Positions 8,799 through 15,491 of a stretch of 19,823 nucleotides of DNA are shown here, one piece after another. Below the pieces are notes generated by a model. It did not search any database. It was not told where the DNA came from and was given only the letters and a program-made list of their open reading frames with translations. Source of the stretch: Tannerella sp. (GTDB lineage: Bacteria > Bacteroidota > Bacteroidia > Bacteroidales > Tannerellaceae). Made by a program: the position numbers and the translations under genes. The DNA is taken from assembly GCA_031283785.1 (NCBI GenBank), contig JAITBC010000109.1:1-19823 (forward strand). Reading direction: 5' to 3'. Position 1 is the stretch's first letter, and every line of letters starts with the position of its first letter.

Positions 8799-9149
8799 TC
8801 AGCGAACCTGTTTCTTTTGTTCTTTTAATTTCTGAGCGTCGGAAGCGGCCTGTTGTGCCTTCTGTTGTGCTTTTTCAGCTTTTTTTACAGCCTTTTCGGA
8901 AGCAGCTTTGCTCTTGATCGCCTTGTCAATAATGTTTTTTTTCGATTTAAGATCTTTGAGCTTTTCTGATTTTACAGTTAAATCTGTTTTCAGATCAATG
9001 TTGTTCCTGTCGGCTTTCAGCTTGATTTTAACAGTCTTGATTTCCGACTCCAGAATTTTGATTTCCTGTTTGTATTGATCGCTTAAATCTTTGTCGCTTA
9101 ATTCGGATTTATTTTGAGCATTGATGGAGCCGATATGATAAAAATACAA
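8799..9149 (-). CDS. Small Lys/Ala-rich coiled-coil protein, 5' end apparently lost
   Basis: About 116 codons on the - strand, highly charged, with heptad-like spacing throughout (E-I-K-I-L-E-S-E-I-K ... K-A-E-K-A-Q-Q-K-A-Q-Q), ending K-E-Q-K-K-Q-V-R. The N-terminal bit I-G-S-I-N-A-Q-N-K resembles the end of a signal peptide with its cleavage site (N-A-Q). The frame contains no ATG at all: it is open only back to a TTG at 9149, with a stop immediately upstream. The first ~15 codons of a secretion signal therefore seem deleted, plausibly when the GH2 gene and its promoter came to lie next to it. Small periplasmic coiled-coil proteins of this look are common in Bacteroides-type genomes and of unknown function. 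It may be a pseudogene; TTG initiation is possible but would give no proper signal peptide. Confidence 0.55.
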   Translation of the reverse strand: MYFYHIGSINAQNKSELSDKDLSDQYKQEIKILESEIKTVKIKLKADRNNIDLKTDLTVKSEKLKDLKSKKNIIDKAIKSKAASEKAVKKAEKAQQKAQQAASDAQKLKEQKKQVR

Positions 9150-9159
9150 TTATTTTGAT

Positions 9160-9167
9160 TACTTTTG
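9160..9167 (+). promoter_or_regulatory. Promoter -7 box ahead of the GH2 gene
   Basis: tacttttg matches TAnnTTTG exactly, and its end lies 23 bases before the GH2 start codon, implying a very short leader. No clear -33 TTTG lies at the expected distance, so the call rests on one box. Confidence 0.4.
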
Positions 9168-9190
9168 GCCGGGTTTAATAAAACATTGCT

Positions 9191-11857
9191 ATGAAAATTC
9201 ATTATTATATCAAAACGTTCCTTTTTCTCGTGGCGGTGCTGGCCGCATACGCAGTTGCGTCGCAGCCGCAGATGAACGAATTACTCCGCTTACCCGCTGC
9301 AGGTGCCAAAACCTTGTTGAACGAAGGATGGTATGCCCGCCGCGCCAACGAAGTGCGAATCGACGGGAATCAACTGACCGCCTCGCCGTTCAACACCGGC
9401 GGATGGATGAAAGCCCGTGTGCCGGGCACCGTGCTGACCACTCTCCTGGAAAATAACCTTTTCCCGCAGCCGGAATACAGCATGAACAACAATCTTGTTC
9501 CGGATATCTATGAAACAGGAAAAGATTTTTATACGTTCTGGTTTGTCCGTCCGTTCCGCGTGGAAGAAATTCCTGCGGGAAGCAAAGTCTGGCTCAATTT
9601 CCGCGGGATAAACTATAAGGCGGATATTTTCATGAACGGCAAGCGCCTGAACACGGTTACGCACGAAGGGATGTTCCTGCGCAAGAGTTTTGATATTACT
9701 TCCGGCATCAGGGAAAATCAGCTTAACCTGCTTGCCGTTATTGTCTATCCGCCGGATTATGTCGGCAATCCGAACGGCGGGCAGGGAGGTGACGGACAGA
9801 TTGCGCGTAACGTGACCATGCAGTTTACGCCGGGTTGGGACTGGATACAGCCCGTGCGCGACCGGAACACCGGGATATGGGATGAAGTATCGGTAACTGT
9901 AACCGGGGCGGTCAGGGTGCAACACCCCTGTATCGTGACCAAAGTTCCCGGCGTCCGTCATCCGGGCGAAAAGCAGAAAGACGCTTTTGTCCGTACATCG
10001 GTAGAGGTCGAGAACACGTCGGGCGAGCCGCAAACGGGCGTACTCATCTGTGAAACGGACGGGCGGCGGCTGACGCAACCGCTCACCCTCTCCCCCGGCG
10101 AAAAGCGCCAGGTCTCATTCAAAGAGTTGGCCATTAAAAATCCGCGCCTTTGGTGGCCTAACGGTATCGGTGAACAACCGTTATACGACCTCCGTATATC
10201 CTTCGAGACGGGAGGCGAGGTGAGCGACAGCAGGCAGTTGCGCTACGGGATTCGTGAGATAACGAGTGAGAAATGTCCCGTTACCGGCGGACGGAAGTTT
10301 TACGTCAACGGCCAGCCTGTTTATATCACCGGCGGCAATTACATCGCCTCCGACTGGCTACTCCGCCTCTCGCCGGAACGTTACCGCGCCGAAGTGCGAT
10401 TCCATGCCGAAATGAACATGCGCATGATTCGCGTATGGGGAGGCGCACTGTTGGAACGCCCCGAATTTTACGACGCCTGCGACGAATACGGCCTGCTCGT
10501 TTTCCAGGACTTGTGGGGTAGCGGCGACTGCAACGGCGCATGGCTTGACCCTCTGAAAGCGGACTCGCGCGAGCGGCGTATGGAATATCCCGACGACCAC
10601 GACCTTTTCATCGCTTCCGTCGAAGACCAGGTGAAGATGATTCGCAACCATCCGAGCCTCTGCCTCTGGTGCGGAGCTAACGAGTGGCCGCCGGCTGCAG
10701 ATATTGATGAACGGCTGAAACGCGACATCTTCCCTCGCCTCGACCCTGAACGGCTCTTTGCGAGCTATTCGACCGATACGCTCTTTACGCGCAATACAAT
10801 CGGCGGGGTAGGCGACGGCCCTTATGGAATACAGGAACCGGAATGGTTTTTCACGTTCCGCTCCACGCCGTTTAACCCCGAAGCCGGTTCCGTCGGCTCG
10901 CCGGAAATTGAAAGTATGCGCGAAATGATGACCGGCGCCGAACTCTCGCAATTCCCCCGCATGGGAAGGACGCGCAACCCGGCATGGATATACCACAAAG
11001 ACCTTGGTTACGGGAACCACATGGAACGCTACGGCCCGGTGAACGATATCGAAACATACTGCAAATACGCCCAAGCCGTGAATTACGACCAATACCGTTC
11101 GTTCATGGAAGGCTGGGCGTCGCATCTGTGGGAATGGTATACGGGAATCCTGATATGGAAAACCCAAAACCCGTGGACTTCGCTACGGGGACAGATGTAC
11201 GACTGGTTCCTCGATGTGAACGCAAGCCTCTACGGAGCTAAAAAAGGCTGCGAGCCGCTGCATCCGCAGTACAATCCGGTAACCGGGCAGGTGGAGCTTG
11301 TAAATACGGCCTTGGGTGCTCATGACGTAGAGGTAAGGGCGCAAATATATACCTTGCAGGGCGAAAAGATATGGGAAAAGTCGGCGACCACTGTTGCCGC
11401 GCCGAACAGCGTCGTGCGTCTATTCAAAGTCGCCATCCCCGCGCAGGTGGAAGGTGTCTGTTTCCTCAAACTGTCCCTGTCGGAAGCCGGAAAAGAAACG
11501 CCTCCCAATATCTACCGGCTGACGACGAAGGAGAAAGATTATACCACGCTTTCACAACTGCCGTCGACCGTCCCCGAAGCGTCGCTGTCCCTTACAAAAC
11601 ATGACGGGACGTATACCGGCAAAGTAACAATGAAAGCGCATGACCGGATATCTTTCTTCAACCGCATCAAAGTATTCGACCGACAAACCGGCAAACGCAT
11701 CCTGCCCGTACACTATTCGGACAATTACATCACATTAATGCCCGGCGACCGGCAGGAAATCGCTCTGGAGTTCACCTCCCCCCTGCCGGAAGACCGTATC
11801 GAAATAGTCATCGACAGCTGGACTGCCGGACGGATCACATTGAGCCAAAGACCGTAA
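9191..11857 (+). CDS. Secreted glycoside hydrolase family 2 enzyme (beta-mannosidase / exo-beta-glucosaminidase-like)
   Basis: 888 aa with a signal peptide of about 24 residues (cleavage near A-V-A-S-Q). The GH2 layout is visible: jelly-roll sugar-binding domain (~45-240, including G-I-N-Y-K-A-D-I-F-M-N-G at 139-150), an immunoglobulin-like domain (~260-355), then the TIM barrel opening at F-Y-V-N-G-Q-P-V-Y-I-T-G-G-N-Y. The general acid/base is expected at Glu498 in W-C-G-A-N-E-W-P-P; the nucleophile is probably Glu564 in F-N-P-E-A-G-S-V-G-S. A late W-K-T-Q-N-P-W-T-S-L-R-G-Q motif resembles the region seen in mannosidase/glucosaminidase-type GH2. The C-terminal ~170 residues form further beta domains. 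It would release monosaccharides from the non-reducing end in the periplasm; which sugar is not decided by sequence reading. It is the last intact gene of the glycan region, with its own probable promoter. Confidence 0.88.
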   Translation: MKIHYYIKTFLFLVAVLAAYAVASQPQMNELLRLPAAGAKTLLNEGWYARRANEVRIDGNQLTASPFNTGGWMKARVPGTVLTTLLENNLFPQPEYSMNNNLVPDIYETGKDFYTFWFVRPFRVEEIPAGSKVWLNFRGINYKADIFMNGKRLNTVTHEGMFLRKSFDITSGIRENQLNLLAVIVYPPDYVGNPNGGQGGDGQIARNVTMQFTPGWDWIQPVRDRNTGIWDEVSVTVTGAVRVQHPCIVTKVPGVRHPGEKQKDAFVRTSVEVENTSGEPQTGVLICETDGRRLTQPLTLSPGEKRQVSFKELAIKNPRLWWPNGIGEQPLYDLRISFETGGEVSDSRQLRYGIREITSEKCPVTGGRKFYVNGQPVYITGGNYIASDWLLRLSPERYRAEVRFHAEMNMRMIRVWGGALLERPEFYDACDEYGLLVFQDLWGSGDCNGAWLDPLKADSRERRMEYPDDHDLFIASVEDQVKMIRNHPSLCLWCGANEWPPAADIDERLKRDIFPRLDPERLFASYSTDTLFTRNTIGGVGDGPYGIQEPEWFFTFRSTPFNPEAGSVGSPEIESMREMMTGAELSQFPRMGRTRNPAWIYHKDLGYGNHMERYGPVNDIETYCKYAQAVNYDQYRSFMEGWASHLWEWYTGILIWKTQNPWTSLRGQMYDWFLDVNASLYGAKKGCEPLHPQYNPVTGQVELVNTALGAHDVEVRAQIYTLQGEKIWEKSATTVAAPNSVVRLFKVAIPAQVEGVCFLKLSLSEAGKETPPNIYRLTTKEKDYTTLSQLPSTVPEASLSLTKHDGTYTGKVTMKAHDRISFFNRIKVFDRQTGKRILPVHYSDNYITLMPGDRQEIALEFTSPLPEDRIEIVIDSWTAGRITLSQRP

Positions 11858-11895
11858 CCCGTTTGCCTCAGAACCGGAAGCCATCGACAGCCGGA

Positions 11896-12757
11896 CTACA
11901 CCGTTGAGTCGTTAAAAACATATTTTTTACAATACCATCTAATTATTTCTTTCTTATGCTTTATCAACATTATCACCGGATTTGATTCTTCATTCAGTGT
12001 CGCAGCAATTTCTTTCAATTTACCTTTCAATTCCCCTCTCTTGTAAGATTCAACAAGTTGGTAGGCTTCCAAAACGTTTCCCAAAATGCAATTTCATTAT
12101 TTACGGATGGTTTCAGTCTTATTCCTTGCTTATTTGAATAATCGTCATTGTAGATCGTGTATTCAAATAGCGTGTTTTCCTGTTTGTCGTACATCAGACT
12201 TGGGCTTGGGTATCCAATTGTCCTGATCAGGGATTATTGAATAATCGTCGGAGATTATTGTCATCGTATATTCTCCACTTATTATCCGGTGCGATTTGTT
12301 TTTTTCAAAAGGGATGTAGATTTTTTATGATGCTCCCATTCTGTTTGGATATAATGAAATGCCAGGATTGACGGCCTCTCGTTTCGCCCCCTTTATTGTT
12401 TATTGATGAATCATAGCAGATCAAATAATCTTTGTCGTAAATGTGTATATTATCGTATCTGACGTTATTCGGGTAGCTGATACTTCGTTTGAATTCTCCA
12501 TATAAATCGTAGACAAGGATTTTTTCTCTTCCAATTTCATTGACAAATATTTCACGGTTATCTTCATCCAGGGTGATCCCGTTAATGAACAGGTATTCTT
12601 CAGCGCCTTGTCCCATCCGGTTTATCTTTCTCAAGGCCTTTCCGTTTCTGTCACAGATAAAAATGTCTCCATCGTTTATTCTATTTTTTACCAGTATGAT
12701 TTCCTTGCCCATTGTCAATACGAAACCTTGAGTCAAAAAGTCGTTAGTGGTTTCTAA
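11896..12757 (-). pseudogene. Broken six-bladed beta-propeller protein gene
   Basis: Read on the - strand, pieces of one protein appear in different frames. From 12757 to 12305 there is a stretch with D-G-D-I-F-I-C-D-R-N-G-K and I-N-R-M-G-Q-G-A-E-E-Y, the blade-1 signature also present in the intact propellers at 16.4 and 18.2 kb (G-Q-G-P-G-E-Y). A likely 1-base T insertion then ends the frame at L-H-P-F, and the neighbouring frame continues E-K-N-K-S-H-R-I-I-S-G-E-Y. Another shift leads to M-Y-D-K-Q-E-N-T-L-F-E-Y. A final shift near 12070 gives the typical C-terminus G-E-L-K-G-K-L-K-E-I-A and N-P-V-I-M-L-I-K-H-K-K. At least three frame breaks plus a shorter total length than intact relatives mark it as dead. 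The N-terminal signal sequence is missing; it abuts an ABC-permease fragment. Confidence 0.75.
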
Positions 12758-12768
12758 CTGATTTCTTT

Positions 12769-13046
12769 CTTGTTTATCAGCATGGCGTCTTCCACGCCCG
12801 GCGCACCGGCCATCACGGGACTGTCTTTCGTGAATCCGTAGATGCGCCCGTCCACAGGTTCGTCGCCGTACCGGATGGAAAGATGGACAATCCAGTTGCC
12901 TTTTACATGGAAACGGTCGTGTAGCTCCATTCGTGTTTTACGTATACATACGACATCACCATGCAGGCAAAGGCAACCGACAATCCCAGCAGGTTCACAA
13001 CCCGCAGCGACCGGTTTTTATTTAAACGTCTTGTCCAACTATCCAT
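12769..13046 (-). pseudogene. N-terminal fragment of MacB/FtsX-type ABC transporter permease, frameshifted
   Basis: The ATG at 13046 (- strand) opens M-D-S-W-T-R-R-L-N-K-N-R-S-L, followed by the first membrane segment N-L-L-G-L-S-V-A-F-A-C-M-V-M-S-Y-V-Y. This is the standard start of Bacteroidetes 'antimicrobial peptide' ABC permeases of the MacB_PCD/FtsX class. After H-E-W-S-Y an apparent duplicated 'ac' dinucleotide shifts the frame; the other frame continues D-R-F-H-V-K-G-N and then G-D-E-P-V-D-G-R-I-Y-G-F and P-G-V-E-D-A-M-L-I-N-K, in family order. The fragment ends after about 90 codons at a junction (12758-12768) with the propeller pseudogene, so roughly 700 residues are missing. Confidence 0.75.
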
Positions 13047-13065
13047 GAAAACGTTGAAGTTTGTT

Positions 13066-13126
13066 TCCACGGATTACGCGGATTTTCGCAGATTTTTTTC
13101 TGTGTCAATCCGTGCAATCTGCGGAT
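13066..13126. repeat. Modular inverted repeat of a kind dispersed in intergenic DNA
   Basis: Contains cacggatt (13068-13075) and cgcagatt (13087-13094), followed by their reverse complements aatccgtg (13107-13114) and aatctgcg (13116-13123), in the order A-B-A'-B'. Alternative stems are therefore possible. The wording (ATCCGCAGATT..CACGGATT) resembles dispersed non-coding repeats I recall from Bacteroidetes genomes. It separates the permease remnant from the fucose-synthase remnant. Confidence 0.5.
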
Positions 13127-13146
13127 AAGTCGATGAATCATATTTT

Positions 13147-13269
13147 CGGAAACCCGACGGCGTGATGCGTAAATTGACAGACGTTTCCAAACTTCATTCA
13201 CTCGGTTGGCATCACCGGATAGAAGTAGAAGAAGGCATAGGGAAAATGTACGATTGGTACCGGAAGTAA
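13147..13269 (+). pseudogene. C-terminal remnant of GDP-L-fucose synthase
   Basis: A 40-codon frame reads [15 protein letters not shown], then [13 protein letters not shown] and ends [12 protein letters not shown]. This matches the C-terminal pattern of GDP-L-fucose synthases (KPDGTPRKLMDVSKL..LGW.H.I.LE.GI...Y.WY), the last enzyme of GDP-fucose synthesis from GDP-mannose. Everything upstream, including the NADP-binding Rossmann fold and catalytic Ser-Tyr-Lys, is absent, replaced by the inverted repeat and ABC-permease remnant. It is a scar of a surface-polysaccharide gene cluster, not an active gene. Confidence 0.72.
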
Positions 13270-13747
13270 ATTATTTACTCCCGAAATCGCTATTTTTTTT
13301 ACCAAAGTATTGTTTGTATAAAAAAGATTTTTATATTTGTCCCGAAATTTCATTGATTTTTTATATGAGTGCAAACAGGCAAAGTTTCTTCACTTCGTTT
13401 CTTGAATTTTTACATGTCAGGTGTACGCTATGCGGGAAGAACATTTCCGCCTACTCAATCAATGGTTTGAAGACTGTCTGTAAAGTAATCTCCAAACCTG
13501 TATTTTGTTTTTGTAATAACTCACGGTTAGCTTTTTTGGGGAAAAACAACTTGGCATAAAATAGCTGCTTCAGGAAATATGTTGCGCCACTTGCCTGTAA
13601 GTAGCTGTAACCCATTCTCGCGGATTTTTATAATAGTTTGTTTAAGAATCTAAATTATAAGTGGCCTCTCCGGTAATACCGGCAGATAAACAGATAAAAT
13701 AATCATGATTTCATTATTAAAATAATAACATTATAAAACGTAAGATT
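13270..13747. other. Leader region before the peptide precursor, with unresolved small frames
   Basis: This ~480-base AT-rich stretch has no gene I can name. A + strand frame at 13365-13559 (64 codons) contains F-L-E-F-L-H-V-R-C-T, faintly like the start of Bacteroidetes C39-peptidase proteins, then loses any likeness. On the - strand an ATG frame at 13615-13451 (54 codons) reads like an amphipathic peptide (L-K-Q-L-F-Y-A-K-L-F-F-P-K-K) without known relatives. A small ccggt-aat-accgg stem lies at 13670-13682. The segment probably serves as the promoter and long leader of the RiPP operon. Confidence 0.35.
13313..13339 (+). promoter_or_regulatory. Candidate promoter for the RiPP operon
   Basis: TTTG at 13313-13316 and tatatttg at 13332-13339 fit the Bacteroidetes -33/-7 pair (TTTG ... 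TAnnTTTG), with a spacer a few bases shorter than usual. Transcription from here would give a leader of about 400 bases before the precursor gene at 13748. Confidence 0.5.
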
Positions 13748-13957
13748 ATGAAAACAATTAATGATTTAAAATTGACAACTTTATCCAGAAATGTATTGGA
13801 AAAAAGGCGAATGAATCTATTAAAAGGAGGCGGTGGACCAGGTAGACCCACCGGGCCAACCGGACCAACCGATGGCGACTGTCTGGGCACTAGTTGTAAT
13901 TGTGGAACAACTGATCCGGCTAAAAAAACTACAACGGACACATGGTATAAAGCGTAA
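13748..13957 (+). CDS. RiPP precursor peptide, GG-Bacteroidales family
   Basis: 69 aa. The leader has L-K-L-T-T-L-S-R-N-V-L-E-K-R-R-M, the pattern of the natural-product precursor family of the GG-Bacteroidales system (TIGR04149-type: 'L..lsk..Le.rEMn.L.GG'), followed by N-L-L-K-G-G-G-G. Cleavage by a C39-type peptidase is expected after Gly28 or within the Gly run (to Gly30). The core is unusual: P-G-R-P-T-G-P-T-G-P-T, which are collagen-like Gly-x-x steps, then D-G-D-C-L-G-T-S-C-N-C-G with three Cys, and a Thr/Lys-rich tail ending D-T-W-Y-K-A. Cys and Thr residues are plausible modification sites. The radical SAM maturase gene follows after a strong hairpin, as expected for a precursor made in excess. 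The A-rich stretch before the ATG and family alignment support this start. Confidence 0.85.
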   Translation: MKTINDLKLTTLSRNVLEKRRMNLLKGGGGPGRPTGPTGPTDGDCLGTSCNCGTTDPAKKTTTDTWYKA

Positions 13958-13963
13958 TTAACG

Positions 13964-13994
13964 TAAGGCATGCTTGCAAAGCAAGCATGCCTTA
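13964..13994 (+). terminator. Perfect hairpin between precursor and maturase genes (attenuator-type)
   Basis: A perfect 14-bp stem (13964-13977 with 13981-13994) closes a 3-base loop and is followed by an AT-rich run. It begins 7 bases after the precursor stop codon. It can act as a partial terminator and as a 3' stabiliser, so that the precursor transcript exceeds that of the modifying enzymes, as known in many RiPP operons. Confidence 0.8.
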
Positions 13995-14076
13995 TAATTT
14001 ATTTAATCTGAATTCATGCAATAAAAATAAGACTCTGGAGCAGTAAACACCAAAGAGTTTAAAATATAAAAACATT

Positions 14077-15474
14077 ATGATCAATTACTGTTTTAATGAC
14101 AAAGAATGTTTTCTAACTCCGCGAAAAGATTACAGACTGCTTCTTCAACGGACAGATAACAGGATTCAAATCATAAAGAGAAAAAAAATACCGGATAAGG
14201 ACACATATTGCCCGGATCGAACCAATTTACATTCCGGGCATATTACCGCAGAAGGAGTGTATCGTCAATTGGCAAATATAAGACAGATCGGTTTTGAAGT
14301 TACCGATGCCTGTAATTTGCAGTGCACCTATTGTGCTTACAGGAATTTTTATGATGATTTTGATAAACGGGAAAATCAATATATGGATATAAAAAAAGCC
14401 AAATTACTGATTGATTTTGTAACTGAAAAATCAAACACTCCGGCGAATAAATCCCCAAGGAAAGAAATATTAGTTAATTTCTATGGGGGTGAACCATTGT
14501 TAAATATGGATTTTATCTCGGAAATGGTATCCTATGCTAAGCGCATGGAAAACGATTGTGTTAAATTCAGATATAACATGACAACCAATGGAGTTCTGTT
14601 AAAAAAATACCTGACTTTCTTTATTCAATATGATTTTGATATACTGGTAAGTTTAGACGGTTCAAAGGAACATGATGCCTATCGTTTATTTCATAACGGA
14701 AAATCATCTTTCGATACCGTTTATGGAAATATGATCTTTATCCGGGATAATTATCCGTTTTTTTTCGAGCAGAATATTTTATTTAATACAGTATTACACA
14801 ACTTGAACAATCGGCAGGAAGTTTTTAATTTCTTTCGGCGTGAATTTAACAAGGTGCCGTCATTCGCAAAGGTAACGGATGTTGGCATAAAGCCCGGAAA
14901 GGAAAAAGAATTTGATTTTCTGGCTACGCCCAAACAGGAGATACCGGATGATAAATCGGAAGCTGAAATGAAACGGGTGATGGACTTGAATTATGATAAA
15001 ACCGAAAAAACACAGCAATTTATTTTTCTGTATAGCGGGAATAAATACAATAGTTATAATGATCTGTTATTAAAAAAAGAAAATTTCAAATGTATATCAA
15101 GCGGCACGTGTTTCCCGTTTTCCAGGAAAATATTTATGACGGTCAATAACAAACTCTTCCCTTGTGAAAAAGTAGGGCATCAGTTCTCTTTTGGAGAAGT
15201 GACGGACAAAAGTGTAAATATTAATTGCGAAGAAGTGGCGCAAAAATATAATGGATACTGCGATTCATTGAGTAAACTGTGCAAACGTTGTTATTGCGTA
15301 GGATCCTGTATGGTATGTATGTATGCTGTGAAAGATCTGGGGAAAAAACCGGTTTGCAAAAGTTTCGTTAATAAGAAGCAGGAATTTGATGATCATTTAC
15401 ATAAAGGTATGGAAGAGTTATCCAAAACCCCTGAATTATATAAACGTATCATGGATGAAATTGTTAAAATTTAG
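14077..15474 (+). CDS. Radical SAM/SPASM peptide maturase, GG-Bacteroidales system
   Basis: 465 aa. The radical SAM cluster motif C-N-L-Q-C-T-Y-C sits at Cys79, Cys83 and Cys86, preceded by the beta-strand I-G-F-E-V-T-D-A. The glycine-rich SAM-binding segment N-F-Y-G-G-E-P-L-L follows near residue 145, then M-T-T-N-G-V-L-L. The C-terminal third (about 345-430) holds a SPASM-type cysteine set: C-I-S-S-G-T-C, L-F-P-C-E-K, Y-C-D-S-L-S-K-L-C-K-R-C-Y-C-V-G-S-C, and K-P-V-C, which would bind auxiliary Fe-S clusters. The N-terminal ~70 residues resemble a leader-peptide recognition domain. It fits the TIGR04148-type maturase paired with this precursor family. The reaction (thioether, C-C bond or other) is not predictable. 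The pseudo-rSAM partner starts 17 bases downstream. Confidence 0.9.
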   Translation: MINYCFNDKECFLTPRKDYRLLLQRTDNRIQIIKRKKIPDKDTYCPDRTNLHSGHITAEGVYRQLANIRQIGFEVTDACNLQCTYCAYRNFYDDFDKRENQYMDIKKAKLLIDFVTEKSNTPANKSPRKEILVNFYGGEPLLNMDFISEMVSYAKRMENDCVKFRYNMTTNGVLLKKYLTFFIQYDFDILVSLDGSKEHDAYRLFHNGKSSFDTVYGNMIFIRDNYPFFFEQNILFNTVLHNLNNRQEVFNFFRREFNKVPSFAKVTDVGIKPGKEKEFDFLATPKQEIPDDKSEAEMKRVMDLNYDKTEKTQQFIFLYSGNKYNSYNDLLLKKENFKCISSGTCFPFSRKIFMTVNNKLFPCEKVGHQFSFGEVTDKSVNINCEEVAQKYNGYCDSLSKLCKRCYCVGSCMVCMYAVKDLGKKPVCKSFVNKKQEFDDHLHKGMEELSKTPELYKRIMDEIVKI

Positions 15475-15491
15475 AAAAAGTATCAATATCT

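Noticed and set aside
10358..11167. 269-codon - strand frame inside the GH2 gene
   Set aside because: Antisense to the GH2 catalytic barrel, no promoter or family pattern.
13365..13559. Possible N-terminus of a C39-peptidase protein (F-L-E-F-L-H-V-R)
   Set aside because: Only about eight residues look similar and the following conserved region is absent in all frames, so I did not name it.
13831..13872. Pro/Thr/Gly triplets in the precursor as a DNA microsatellite or assembly artefact
   Set aside because: The codons for the repeated residues vary (ggg/gga, cca), and the frame stays in register with a family-typical leader, so it reads as coding sequence, not slippage.
13717..13971. 84-codon - strand frame opposite the RiPP precursor
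   Set aside because: The + strand precursor has a family leader, Gly-Gly site and neighbouring maturase; the reverse frame has no such support.
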